Shown in pieces: positions 36,869 through 45,635 of a stretch of DNA of 64,000 nt; the stretch's first letter is position 1, and each line of letters begins with the position of its first letter. Below the pieces are notes generated by a model. The model saw only the letters and a program-made list of their open reading frames with translations, was not told the DNA's origin and made no database searches. The translations under genes were made by a program, and so were the position numbers. Origin of the DNA: Candidatus Gastranaerophilales bacterium (lineage in GTDB: Bacteria; Cyanobacteriota; Vampirovibrionia; Gastranaerophilales; Gastranaerophilaceae); assembly GCA_947589115.1 (NCBI GenBank), contig CANPZP010000001.1, positions 1 through 64,000 of the forward strand. The letters are read 5' to 3'.

Positions 36869-37873
36869 ATGGAAAAAATGAATTTAGTATCCGGAATGCG
36901 CTCAACAGGGAAATTACATCTTGGGCATTATATGGGTGTAATCACAAACTGGGTTAATCTTCAAGATGAATACAACTGTTTTTATTTTGTTGCAGACTGG
37001 CATGCATTAACAACAAAATATGATAACACTCAAACTCTAAGGCAGGATAAAATAGATGTAGTACTGGATTGGCTTGCATCAGGTATCAATCCTGAGAAAT
37101 CAACAATATATTTTCAATCAAAAATATTACAGATAGCGGAATTGCATGTATTATTAAGCATGATAACGCCAAACAACTGGGTAGAGCGAGATCCTACATT
37201 AAAGGATATGGTAAAGATATTAAAAAATAAGGATGAAGACAGTAATATCCAATTAAATTACGGATTATTGGGATATCCGATATTAATGTCAGCAGACATA
37301 ATGGCATTAAACGGCGCAATAGTACCCGTAGGAGTAGACCAGTTAGCGCATCTTGAAATAACAAGAGATATCGTAAGAAGATTTAATAATATATATAAAA
37401 CCGATTTATTTAATGAACCCAAACCGAAATTAACTCAAATACCACTATTAATGGGAGTAGACGGACAGAAAATGGGTAAATCATATCATAACGATATAAA
37501 AATATCGGATGACGAAGAAACAACTTCAAAGAAGGTTATGCAGTGTATAACAGACAGAACCCGAGCAAGAAAAGATGACCCCGGACATCCTGACGGATGT
37601 GAAGTTGCATTTAATTATTATAAAATTTTTGCCGATGAACAAACAATACAAAACGTTGAGTGTGAATGCAGAGCGGGCAGACGGGGATGTGCTGATTGTA
37701 AGCGTCAATTGGGTAAAATTATTAATGAAAAATTTGCCCCGATAAGACAAAAACGGGAAGAATTATCAAAAGATATAAATACCGTGTATGATATTATCGA
37801 AGAAGGCAATAAAAAAGCAAGAACGGAAGCAGAAAAAACATTACAAAAGGTAAGGGACGTAATAAACATATAG
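36869..37873 (+). CDS. trpS: Tryptophanyl-tRNA synthetase with probable [4Fe-4S] site
   Basis: Charges tRNA-Trp. The start chosen is the ATG at 36869, with GAGGT 5 nt upstream, not the upstream TTG. 334 aa. Seen: HLGH (17-20, the HIGH motif), KMGKS (201-205, in place of KMSKS), and cysteines at 244, 267, 274 and 277 in an exact C-x22-C-x6-C-x2-C arrangement, with an additional Cys at 265. That spacing is the one reported to bind a [4Fe-4S] cluster in the Thermotoga maritima enzyme, where it helps position the anticodon-binding region. The last 40 residues are helical. Confidence 0.93.
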   Translation: MEKMNLVSGMRSTGKLHLGHYMGVITNWVNLQDEYNCFYFVADWHALTTKYDNTQTLRQDKIDVVLDWLASGINPEKSTIYFQSKILQIAELHVLLSMITPNNWVERDPTLKDMVKILKNKDEDSNIQLNYGLLGYPILMSADIMALNGAIVPVGVDQLAHLEITRDIVRRFNNIYKTDLFNEPKPKLTQIPLLMGVDGQKMGKSYHNDIKISDDEETTSKKVMQCITDRTRARKDDPGHPDGCEVAFNYYKIFADEQTIQNVECECRAGRRGCADCKRQLGKIINEKFAPIRQKREELSKDINTVYDIIEEGNKKARTEAEKTLQKVRDVINI

Positions 37874-37882
37874 AAAGAGCAT

Positions 37883-38563
37883 ATGTCAAGAAAAACAGAA
37901 GTATATGCGGGAGCATACGCAAGCGGAAAATCGGAAACAGCATTAAACAGAGCACTTCAATATGCAAGGGAAGGAAGAAAAATAACTCTTGTTGATTTGG
38001 ATACCGTAGAGCCTGCATATACTTTAAGACCTATAGTAAAACCGTTAACCGAGGCAGGAATAAATGTAATTACACAAGAAGATGCATTCGGGCTGGGAGA
38101 AGCAGCAACCTATGTTACATCAAAGCAAATTAACTGTTTGTCGAATGAAGGAGATATTATAATCGATGTAGGATACGGAGCATCAGGTCTGGACATCTTG
38201 GATATTATTACCAATATTGATAAAGAAGAAAATCTGGAAATATATTTAGTTGTAAATACATCTAAATTTGAAACTTGCAACGAAGAGAATATTCTTGAGT
38301 ATATAACATTTTCGGAAGGTTTGGAAAAACGTCAATGGAAGAAGTTTTCCGGATTTATAAGTAATACGCATTTCGGAAGTGAAACAACGAAAGAAGATGT
38401 AATAAGAGGATACAATATACTGAAAAATGTATCAAAAGAAGTAAACGTTCCGATACGTGCAATAGGTGCGGCAAATTTTCTCGAGGAAGAATTTGAGCAG
38501 CCTGTATATGACGGAGTACCGATATGGTTTTACGAACGCATGATGCCTAATGCACTTTGGTAG
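37883..38563 (+). CDS. P-loop ATPase, unknown function
   Basis: 226 aa, recognised only as a P-loop nucleotide binder. Seen: EVYAGAYASGKSETAL with a Walker A-like GAYASGKSE near residues 10-18, KITLVDLDTVEPAYTLRP where the DLD-VEP pattern resembles MinD/ParA/CobQ-type ATPases, and IIIDVGYGASGLDILDII in place of the switch II. No membrane segment. It lies 9 nt after trpS and 11 nt before wecB, so all three form an operon. Its product may act on a Clp1- or MinD-like substrate; nothing more can be said from sequence. Confidence 0.7.
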   Translation: MSRKTEVYAGAYASGKSETALNRALQYAREGRKITLVDLDTVEPAYTLRPIVKPLTEAGINVITQEDAFGLGEAATYVTSKQINCLSNEGDIIIDVGYGASGLDILDIITNIDKEENLEIYLVVNTSKFETCNEENILEYITFSEGLEKRQWKKFSGFISNTHFGSETTKEDVIRGYNILKNVSKEVNVPIRAIGAANFLEEEFEQPVYDGVPIWFYERMMPNALW

Positions 38564-38574
38564 AAAGGTACACA

Positions 38575-39675
38575 ATGACAAAAAAAGTTTTAACAATATT
38601 CGGAACAAGACCTGAAGCCATAAAGATGGCTCCTTTGGTAAAAGAGCTTGAAAATAGTTCATTGGAAAGTATAGTATGTGTAACGGCTCAGCACAGACAG
38701 ATTTTAGACCAAGTATTAGATTTATTTAAAATAAAACCTGATTTTGACCTTAATATAATGAAAAATAATCAGAATTTATGGTCATTAACAAGTGAAGTAT
38801 TATTAAAAACAAAAGAAGTAATAGAAGAAGTCAAACCGGATATAGTGTTAGTTCATGGTGATACAACAACATCAATGGCGGCTGCATTATCGGCATTCTA
38901 TGCAAAAGTACCGTCGGGACATGTTGAAGCAGGACTGAGGACATTTAATAAATACTACCCGTTTCCGGAAGAAATAAACCGTGTATTTACAGATGCGGTA
39001 TCAAGCTTTCATTTTGCACCGACAGATAAATCCGTAGATAACCTTATTAAATCTCAAGTACCGAAAGAACATATATACAAAACCGGAAATACGGTTATTG
39101 ATGCACTTTTATATACCGTAGAAAATCATAAAGAAGAAGTTGAAGGTTTGAATCTTAATCCGAATTTAAAAACAATATTATTAACGTCGCATAGGCGTGA
39201 AAATTTTGGAGAGCCTATAAGAGAAATATGTAAAGCAATAACAGAGCTTACTAATAAAAATAAAGATATAGAAGTGGTTTATCCCGTACATCCTAATCCG
39301 AATGTAAAAGAGCCGGTATATGAATTATTGAATAATAAGGAAAGAATCCATTTAATAAATCCTTTAGAATACGCTCAGTTTTGTACATTAATGAAAAAAT
39401 CACATATAATATTAACCGATTCGGGAGGAGTACAAGAGGAGGCACCGTCATTAGGCAAGCCTGTTTTAGTATTGCGTGATACGACAGAACGTCCTGAAGC
39501 GGTTGAATACGGTACAGTAAAACTTACAGGTACAAAGAAAGAAAATATTATTTCCGATGTTCAAATGCTTTTAGATAATGATGCGGAATATAAAAAAATG
39601 TCGGAATCAATAAATCCGTACGGTGACGGTTATGCATCAAAACGCATTGTTGATATCCTTATAAATAAGCTTTAA
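38575..39675 (+). CDS. wecB: UDP-N-acetylglucosamine 2-epimerase, non-hydrolysing
   Basis: Interconverts UDP-GlcNAc and UDP-ManNAc for surface polysaccharides. AAAGG before the ATG at 38575 sets the start; the frame opens 18 nt earlier inside the ATPase gene. 366 aa. Seen: FGTRPEAIKMAPLV, VHGDTTTSMAAALSAFYAKVPSGHVEAGLRT, HRRENFGEPI, HPNPNVKEPV and TDSGGVQEEAPSLGKPVLVLRDTTERPE, all family signatures in order. Neighbouring uppP and LCP genes fit a ManNAc-containing glycopolymer, by inference. Confidence 0.95.
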   Translation: MTKKVLTIFGTRPEAIKMAPLVKELENSSLESIVCVTAQHRQILDQVLDLFKIKPDFDLNIMKNNQNLWSLTSEVLLKTKEVIEEVKPDIVLVHGDTTTSMAAALSAFYAKVPSGHVEAGLRTFNKYYPFPEEINRVFTDAVSSFHFAPTDKSVDNLIKSQVPKEHIYKTGNTVIDALLYTVENHKEEVEGLNLNPNLKTILLTSHRRENFGEPIREICKAITELTNKNKDIEVVYPVHPNPNVKEPVYELLNNKERIHLINPLEYAQFCTLMKKSHIILTDSGGVQEEAPSLGKPVLVLRDTTERPEAVEYGTVKLTGTKKENIISDVQMLLDNDAEYKKMSESINPYGDGYASKRIVDILINKL

Positions 39676-39766
39676 TTAAAACTTTTTTATTATTTTTTCT
39701 GCCAAAATGGGGGATAAATTAATCTAAACTTTTGTATATTTTTTATAAATAAGAAAGGAGCATAAA

Positions 39767-40135
39767 ATGCTATACAAAAGTTTAGAAATAGATGAATTAA
39801 TTAATACAAAGGATGTAGAGCGTGAAATTGTTGATTTAATGGAAAATAACGGTTCACATTTAAAATTAATATCATTAAAAAAACATCAAGTTATAGACCC
39901 GCATATGTCACATACAAATGTATGTATATATGTTGCGGAAGGAGAAATAGAACTAACTTTCAGTGCAATAGATAATTGTACATGTTCAGCCTGCGGTTGT
40001 GAAATGCCGGAAACTCCCGATGATGAAGAAAAAAAATATAAAATCAAGAAAAATCAATTATTCTTATTTGAAAAAAATGTTATGCATTCAATAAAAGCAC
40101 TTAAAGATTCCTTATTTCTGGTAGTGAAAATATAA
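39767..40135 (+). CDS. Cupin-fold protein with a Cys-rich insert
   Basis: 122 aa, small single-domain protein with the alternating beta pattern of a cupin (KLISLKKHQVIDPHMSHTNVCIYVAEGEIELTF then QLFLFEKNVMHSIKAL with the second motif His). The usual metal His are partly present (PHMSHTN, MHSI). Between the motifs is an insert with four Cys in CTCSACGCEM, followed by an acidic stretch, which is unusual for a cupin and might bind a second metal. AAAGGAG precedes the ATG; a good terminator follows, so it is monocistronic. Role unknown. Confidence 0.6.
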   Translation: MLYKSLEIDELINTKDVEREIVDLMENNGSHLKLISLKKHQVIDPHMSHTNVCIYVAEGEIELTFSAIDNCTCSACGCEMPETPDDEEKKYKIKKNQLFLFEKNVMHSIKALKDSLFLVVKI

Positions 40136-40172
40136 AAATATTTATAAATATTTATAAATTCATATTTGTAAA

Positions 40173-40199
40173 AAAGACTGCTATAAGCAGTCTTTTTGT
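40173..40199 (+). terminator. Rho-independent terminator after the cupin gene
   Basis: AAAGACTGCT/AGCAGTCTTT hairpin with T run, 40 nt after the stop. Confidence 0.9.
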
Positions 40200-40253
40200 T
40201 GAAAAATTTTATTAATTCAGATTATAATATAAAAATCAAGGAGTCCGGAATTT

Positions 40254-40949
40254 ATGAAAAAGATTTTAATTATAATAGTATCAATGCTGTTTATTTTTTC
40301 ATCCAAAGTATATGCCGTACAGGAAGCACAAATTATTCTTAATGATATGAATATACAAAACAGAATATCCGAAATAGGATTAAAACTGTTAAATGCCAAT
40401 AAAATAGATAAAAGAATAGTATTTGCATATACGAAAGATGATAAACTGATAAAAGGGGAGCCGTCATTAACAAAACGGCAGATAGTAATATATAAAGAGG
40501 GACTCAAATATGTGACCGACGATAATGAACTGGCGGGAATGCTTTCACGTGAGATATGTAAAGCACTTGAATCATACTTAGGGCCTGTGAGAGGATTTGT
40601 CGGTTCCGCCCAAATTAAAGCAGCACCAAAGAAATATGAAATATTTTTTGATAAACGTGCCGTAGATTTAATGGTTATGGCAGGTTATAACCCAATCGGC
40701 TTAATTACGTACATTAATAAATCTGCACCTCAAAAAAGATATGATATTTTTTCATCCCATAATCTTACATCCAAACGATTGGCATATATTTATGAGTATA
40801 TTTATACTAAATACCCTATATTTTTAAAAGAAAATGAATATATAAATACACAGGCATATCAAAATTTTCTTTTAACATCTATGGAAAACAGAAAAAAATT
40901 TCAGGATAAAACAGAAAAAGGATATAAAAACGAGTTAAAATATGAATAA
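40254..40949 (+). CDS. Exported M48-like protein with degenerate zinc site
   Basis: 231 aa with signal peptide (KKILIIIVSMLFIFSSKVYA). The layout is that of an M48 peptidase: NELAGMLSREICKALESYLG around residues 91-110, EIFFDKRAVDLMVMAGYNP at 129-147, and SSHNLTSKRLAYIYEYI at 168-184. The zinc motif HExxH reads REICK (99-103): both His are replaced while Glu is kept. The downstream E130 and D133 remain. It is therefore likely inactive as a protease and may have a chaperone or binding role. AAGGAG lies upstream and the next gene overlaps by 8 nt. Confidence 0.7.
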   Translation: MKKILIIIVSMLFIFSSKVYAVQEAQIILNDMNIQNRISEIGLKLLNANKIDKRIVFAYTKDDKLIKGEPSLTKRQIVIYKEGLKYVTDDNELAGMLSREICKALESYLGPVRGFVGSAQIKAAPKKYEIFFDKRAVDLMVMAGYNPIGLITYINKSAPQKRYDIFSSHNLTSKRLAYIYEYIYTKYPIFLKENEYINTQAYQNFLLTSMENRKKFQDKTEKGYKNELKYE

Positions 40950-41577
40950 GTTATCTAATCAGACATACTACATTGAAGCATGTTCATTATTTAGAAATTT
41001 TCTTAAATATTTTTATTTAATGATAATTTTTTTGTTTTTAAGCATCAATTCAGCAAATGCAATACTTCAGGAAGATACGTTTATAAATGAATCATTAAAA
41101 GAAGTTAATTGCACAATTCCCGAAACAAATTTAAATTACAATTATGAATCTACCGAAAGTATACCTGTAAAACTTCAAATTACAGATAAAATTTCGACAA
41201 AAAAGAACGGGGTATATGACGGAAAAATACTTCAATTTAAAGTAAGAGAAGATGTTTTTTATAATAATGAAATAATATTAAAAAGAGGTCAAATAATAAA
41301 TGCCAAAGTCGGTACATATTTAACAAGAGGTATGAACGGAATACCCGCCGCAATAATTATAGATAATTTTGAAATCCCCGGAATTGATAACAGGCAAGTA
41401 AAAGGAACTTATATAAAAAAAGGGTTAAATCTGACATTATTTGTTCTTCCATTAAAATGGGCATTAACTTTTTTACCTCCGACAGGTTCTTTTACAAATT
41501 TAATATTTGGCGGTAATGCTTCAATCTCACCAAAAGATAGAATTTTAATATATTATTATCCGAATTGGCATTCATAA
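40942..41577 (+). CDS. Exported beta-rich protein, unknown function
   Basis: Not recognised. 211 aa; an N-terminal hydrophobic helix at about 21-40 (FLKYFYLMIIFLFLSINSANA) reads as signal peptide, preceded by an unusually long polar N-tail. The mature part is beta-rich, with VKLQITDKISTKKNGVYDGKILQFKVREDVFYNN and a long hydrophobic strand-loop region near the end (PLKWALTFLPPTGSFTNLIFGG). The start overlaps the M48-like gene by 8 nt, so the two are translationally coupled and probably act together in the envelope. The tail form is like outer-membrane-associated proteins, but no family can be named. Confidence 0.62.
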   Translation: MNKLSNQTYYIEACSLFRNFLKYFYLMIIFLFLSINSANAILQEDTFINESLKEVNCTIPETNLNYNYESTESIPVKLQITDKISTKKNGVYDGKILQFKVREDVFYNNEIILKRGQIINAKVGTYLTRGMNGIPAAIIIDNFEIPGIDNRQVKGTYIKKGLNLTLFVLPLKWALTFLPPTGSFTNLIFGGNASISPKDRILIYYYPNWHS

Positions 41578-41592
41578 TTAATTCTTTTTTTA

Positions 41593-41622
41593 TTGACTTC
41601 GTTGTTCTTTGGTAAGTTAATA
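41593..41622 (+). promoter_or_regulatory. Possible promoter of mscS
   Basis: TTGACT (41593-41598) and TTAATA (41617-41622) 18 bp apart, 29 bp before the GTG start. Confidence 0.4.
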
Positions 41623-41650
41623 AATATATAACGAATCAAGGAGACAAATA

Positions 41651-42502
41651 GTGGAGCAAATTATTAAACAAATACTTTCGGCACATATTACAAAAATAAA
41701 TTTATTTGTAGTCGGAAGAGTTTTTCTGGAAATATTACTGTTTTTTGTAGTATTAAGACTGGTAAATAAAGCATTTATATTATTTTTTGAAAAAATAGTT
41801 TCAAAAATAAATGACGAAGAAGTAAGAAAACAGTATAGAACACTAAGGCAATTAGGTACGTATATAATAGACATACTTATAATACTGTTTTTTGCGACAA
41901 ACATATTAGAGAGTCTTGGTATAGATATGAAACCGATATTGGCAACAGCCGGAGTAGTCGGTGTAGCGGTCGGCTTCGGAGGTAAAAAAATCGTAGAGGA
42001 TATTTTTACGGGATTATCAATAATATTATCAGGTCAGCTAAGACTGGGTGATTTTGTTACGGTTAATAATTCAACCGGCACGGTTGAAAAAATCACTTTA
42101 ACAATGATTGTAATAAGAACTTTTAACGGGGATGTTCATTATTTAAGAAACGGACAAATAGATACGATTATTAACCAGACAAAAGATTACTCATTCCCCG
42201 TATTTAAGGTAGGTGTAGCATATAAATCCGATATCACTCATGTAATAAATGTATTAAATCAGTTAGGTAAAGAATTAAGAGATAATCCCGAATACGGTAA
42301 ATACGTATTATCGGATATAGAAGTATGCGGATTAAATACATTTAATGATTCTTCATTGGAAATACTATACAGAATAAAAACAACACCGCATGAACAATGG
42401 ATGATAAGACGTAAATTTAATCAAATGGTAAAAGAACGGTTTGAACAAGAAGGAATCGAGATACCATTCCCTCAAGTAGTTATACATGAAGAAGCAAAAT
42501 AA
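41651..42502 (+). CDS. mscS: Small-conductance mechanosensitive channel MscS
   Basis: Tension-gated inner-membrane channel that protects from hypo-osmotic shock. GTG start behind AAGGAG. 283 aa. Seen: three hydrophobic helices to about 120, the pore-lining helix ATAGVVGVAVGFGGKKIVEDIF with small residues Gly/Ala, then beta domain GDFVTVNNSTGTVEKITL and the C-terminal vestibule. The family's usual length is about 280. It lies 3 nt before the next gene, so the two are probably co-transcribed. Confidence 0.93.
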   Translation: MEQIIKQILSAHITKINLFVVGRVFLEILLFFVVLRLVNKAFILFFEKIVSKINDEEVRKQYRTLRQLGTYIIDILIILFFATNILESLGIDMKPILATAGVVGVAVGFGGKKIVEDIFTGLSIILSGQLRLGDFVTVNNSTGTVEKITLTMIVIRTFNGDVHYLRNGQIDTIINQTKDYSFPVFKVGVAYKSDITHVINVLNQLGKELRDNPEYGKYVLSDIEVCGLNTFNDSSLEILYRIKTTPHEQWMIRRKFNQMVKERFEQEGIEIPFPQVVIHEEAK

Positions 42503-42505
42503 ATT

Positions 42506-43729
42506 ATGGATAAAGAGAATATAGTTGAGAATGCGGAATTAAAAGTAAAAAAATACTTTGAATACGTTGATAAAGTAAAAGAATATAATCAGGAAAAAGT
42601 ATTAAAAGCATTTTATGATAATAAAATAGGACTGGAACATTTTGCAAGCGTATCCGGATACGGGCATGACGATATGGGAAGAGAAGCTTTGGATAAAGTT
42701 TATGCACAGGTATTCAAGGCGGAAAAAGCAATAGTAAGGAATCATTTTGTATCAGGAACTCATACTCTTGCGTGTGTTTTATTCGGAAACTTAAGGTACG
42801 GAGAAAAGTTAGTTTCCGTGGCGGGTGCTCCTTATGACACAATGGAAGAAGTTATAGGAAAAAGAGGGGATATAAGAGCATCATTAATCGGGCATGGAGT
42901 TAAGTATGACGAAGTACCGTTATTAAATGATAGTGAAGTTGATTTGGAAGGAATAAAGAATAAAATAGATTCTTCCGTAAATATGGTATTAATTCAGCGT
43001 TCAAGAGGATATTCACTGCGAAAATCAATAAACATAGAAACAATAAAGAAGATAACTGAAATAGTAAAGAAAAAGAATCCTAAATGTATATGCTTTGTAG
43101 ATAATTGTTACGGAGAATTTACGCAGAAGGAAGAACCGTTAGAAGCAGGAGCGGATATAATAGCCGGGTCATTAATAAAGAATCCCGGAGGCGGAATAGT
43201 AGAAGCCGGAGGATATATAGCAGGGAAAGAAGAATATGTGAATCAGGCGGCATACAGATTAACAGCTCCCGGAATAGGCTCGGAAGGCGGAGCAATGCTC
43301 AATCAATTAAGATTAATATTTCAAGGATTATTTATGGCGCCTTCAGTAGTGTCAGAAGCAGTAAAAGGTGCAATACTTGCATCTCAGGTTTTTGAAGATA
43401 TCGGCTTCATATCAACTCCAAAACCCGATGAAATAAGAACAGATATAATTCAAACAATAAAATTTTCAAAACCCGAACCCTTATTGGAATTTTGCAAAAC
43501 ATTACAAATGTATTCACCCGTAGAATCATACCTAACTCCGATACCTGATGAAGTACCCGGATATGATAATAAATTAATAATGGCAGGCGGCTCATTTATA
43601 GAAGGGTCAACCATAGAGCTTTCTGCTGACGGGCCATTACGAGAACCGTATGCGGCATATATGCAGGGCGGATTAAATTATGCTCACGTTAAAATAGCAC
43701 TAAAAGGCATTGTCAAAAGGCTTGTTTAA
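42506..43729 (+). CDS. Aluminium-resistance/methionine gamma-lyase-like PLP enzyme
   Basis: PLP-dependent enzyme of the Alum_res (PF06838) family, 407 aa, usually annotated as cystathionine beta-lyase-like. Seen: GYGHDDMGREALDKVYAQVF, NHFVSGTHTLACVLFG, GAPYDTMEEVIG, CFVDNCYGEF and GSLIKNPGGGIVEAGGY, where the Lys is the likely Schiff-base residue, then RLTAPGIGSEGG. Only weak SD. It follows mscS by 3 nt. Typical of Firmicutes and Cyanobacteria; true substrate unknown. Confidence 0.85.
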   Translation: MDKENIVENAELKVKKYFEYVDKVKEYNQEKVLKAFYDNKIGLEHFASVSGYGHDDMGREALDKVYAQVFKAEKAIVRNHFVSGTHTLACVLFGNLRYGEKLVSVAGAPYDTMEEVIGKRGDIRASLIGHGVKYDEVPLLNDSEVDLEGIKNKIDSSVNMVLIQRSRGYSLRKSINIETIKKITEIVKKKNPKCICFVDNCYGEFTQKEEPLEAGADIIAGSLIKNPGGGIVEAGGYIAGKEEYVNQAAYRLTAPGIGSEGGAMLNQLRLIFQGLFMAPSVVSEAVKGAILASQVFEDIGFISTPKPDEIRTDIIQTIKFSKPEPLLEFCKTLQMYSPVESYLTPIPDEVPGYDNKLIMAGGSFIEGSTIELSADGPLREPYAAYMQGGLNYAHVKIALKGIVKRLV

Positions 43730-43734
43730 CTTTC

Positions 43735-43763
43735 TTGACTCTAAGGTATTTAAAGGCTAAAAT
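43735..43763 (+). promoter_or_regulatory. Promoter of accB-accC
   Basis: TTGACT (43735-43740), 17 bp, TAAAAT (43758-43763), 29 bp before the accB ATG. Confidence 0.75.
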
Positions 43764-43792
43764 AATTAAGACGAAATCTTTAAAGGGGTTGT

Positions 43793-44251
43793 ATGAAAGA
43801 ATTTGAAACTGATTATATAAAAAAATTAATTGATATAATGAATAATAACGAACTAACCGAAATTAAACTTCAAGACGGTGAAAATTCACTTGTTATTAAA
43901 GGAAGCGGATATAAACCGGTAATAAAACAAAATAATGAAGAAATTATTTTACCGGAAGAAACAGAAGTTCAGGAAAAACAAGAAAAAGAAGAAGAGAAAA
44001 AGAACCTTGTACCTATTATTTCAAATATGATAGGTTTATATTATTCAAAGCCTTCACCAAAAGATGCACCGTTTGTACAAGTGGGTGATGAAATAAAAGA
44101 AGGTCAAGTCATTTGTATCATAGAAACAATAAAATTAGTAAATAAAATTACCTCCGAAGTATCAGGGAAAGTAGCTGAAATATGTATAGAGGACGGTAAA
44201 CCCGTAGAATACGGACAAGTCATAATGTATATAGAAAAAAATAACGGATAG
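43793..44251 (+). CDS. accB: Biotin carboxyl carrier protein of acetyl-CoA carboxylase
   Basis: Carries biotin-bound carboxyl in acetyl-CoA carboxylase. 152 aa: N-terminal helix, a Glu/Lys-rich linker at about 49-70, then the biotinyl domain (GLYYSKPSPKDAPFVQVGDEIKEGQVICIIE). The target Lys is K114 but its setting is ETIKL instead of the usual EAMKM: Ala is Thr and both Met are Ile and Leu. The Lys and the hairpin geometry are kept. Just upstream of accC (5 nt). GGGG before the ATG. Whether it is still a good BirA substrate needs checking. Confidence 0.9.
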   Translation: MKEFETDYIKKLIDIMNNNELTEIKLQDGENSLVIKGSGYKPVIKQNNEEIILPEETEVQEKQEKEEEKKNLVPIISNMIGLYYSKPSPKDAPFVQVGDEIKEGQVICIIETIKLVNKITSEVSGKVAEICIEDGKPVEYGQVIMYIEKNNG

Positions 44252-44256
44252 GGAAT

Positions 44257-45594
44257 ATGTTTAAAAAAGTATTAATAGCAAACAGAGGGGAAGTTGCACT
44301 AAGAATAATAAGAGCATGCCGGGAAATAGGGATACCGACGGTATCAGTGTATTCACAGGCTGATGCAAATTCACTTCATGTAAGTTTGGCAACAGAAGCG
44401 TATTGTATAGGGGGAAATGAAAGTTCAAAAAGTTATTTAAATATTCCCGCAATAATATCTGCAGCATTAATATCAGGAGCGGATGCAATACATCCCGGAT
44501 ACGGATTTATGTCAGAACGTGCGGATTTCGCAGAAATATGCAAAGAACATAATATAACCTTTATAGGGCCGTCACCCGAATCAATGCAATTAATGGGGGA
44601 TAAAGCTACCGCAAGAAAGACAATGATGTCAAAAAATGTACCCATAACCCCCGGAACAGGAATAATAACTGATATAGAATCAGCAAAAAAATCAGCTGAG
44701 GAGTTTGGATACCCCGTAATAGTAAAAGCAACGGCAGGCGGCGGCGGAAAAGGAATGAGAGTTGCCAATAATCCTGAAGAATTGGAACAAAATATTTCAC
44801 TTTGCAGACAAGAAGCTGAAAAATTTTTCGGGAATCCTGATGTATATATGGAAAAATACCTTGTAAATCCAAGACATATAGAAGTTCAAATTATTGCGGA
44901 TAAATTCGGAAACGTAGTACATTTGGGAGAAAGAGATTGTTCTATCCAAAGACGTCACCAAAAGCTTATAGAAGAAGCTCCCTCGCCGGCTGTTGATGAA
45001 GAAACAAGAAAAAAACTGGGAGATGCAGCTATCCAAGCCGCGAAGGCAGCAAATTATGAAGGGGTCGGAACTATTGAATTTCTTTTAGATAAAGATAAAA
45101 ACTTCTACTTCATGGAGATGAATACAAGACTTCAGGTTGAACACGGTATTACCGAAATGATTTCAAGTGTTGATATCGTCAGAGAACAAATAAATATAGC
45201 GGCAGGTAATAAATTATCATTCAGTCAGGATGATATAAAATTAAAAGGCCACGCAATAGAATGCAGAATAAATGCAGAAGATCCCGACAGAAACTTCCTT
45301 CCCGCACCCGGAGAAATAAACGGTTATATACCGCCCGGCGGATTCGGAGTAAGAGTTGATTCTCATGTCTATTCGGGATATAAAATTCCTCCGTATTATG
45401 ATTCTCTGATAAGCAAGCTAATGTGCTGGGCGCCGACAAGAGAAGAGTGCAGAAGAAGAATGTACAGAGCACTTAAAGAATATGTTATTACCGGAGTTAA
45501 AACTACACTTCCTTTTTATCAGGATTTAATAGAAGATGAAGTTTTTATCAGCGGTAATTTTGATACGGGTTTTATGAATAATTATAAAAAATAA
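44257..45594 (+). CDS. accC: Biotin carboxylase subunit of acetyl-CoA carboxylase
   Basis: ATP-dependent carboxylation of biotin on AccB, the first half-reaction of malonyl-CoA synthesis. 445 aa. Seen: LIANRGEVALRIIRACRE, HPGYGFMSERADFAEIC, glycine-rich ATP loop KATAGGGGKGMRV, HLGERDCSIQRRHQK, FYFMEMNTRLQVEHGITE (usual form EHPVTE) and HAIECRINAEDP. Length and order are standard. SD GGATAGGG. Co-transcribed with accB; accA and accD are not in the window. Confidence 0.95.
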   Translation: MFKKVLIANRGEVALRIIRACREIGIPTVSVYSQADANSLHVSLATEAYCIGGNESSKSYLNIPAIISAALISGADAIHPGYGFMSERADFAEICKEHNITFIGPSPESMQLMGDKATARKTMMSKNVPITPGTGIITDIESAKKSAEEFGYPVIVKATAGGGGKGMRVANNPEELEQNISLCRQEAEKFFGNPDVYMEKYLVNPRHIEVQIIADKFGNVVHLGERDCSIQRRHQKLIEEAPSPAVDEETRKKLGDAAIQAAKAANYEGVGTIEFLLDKDKNFYFMEMNTRLQVEHGITEMISSVDIVREQINIAAGNKLSFSQDDIKLKGHAIECRINAEDPDRNFLPAPGEINGYIPPGGFGVRVDSHVYSGYKIPPYYDSLISKLMCWAPTREECRRRMYRALKEYVITGVKTTLPFYQDLIEDEVFISGNFDTGFMNNYKK

Positions 45595-45622
45595 GAGGGT
45601 AAAACAACCCTCTTTATTATTT
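45594..45622 (+). terminator. Terminator after accC
   Basis: AGAGGGT/ACCCTCT stem with a 6-nt loop begins at the accC stop and is followed by a T-rich tract. Confidence 0.85.
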
Positions 45623-45635
45623 AAGGGAGCCAATT

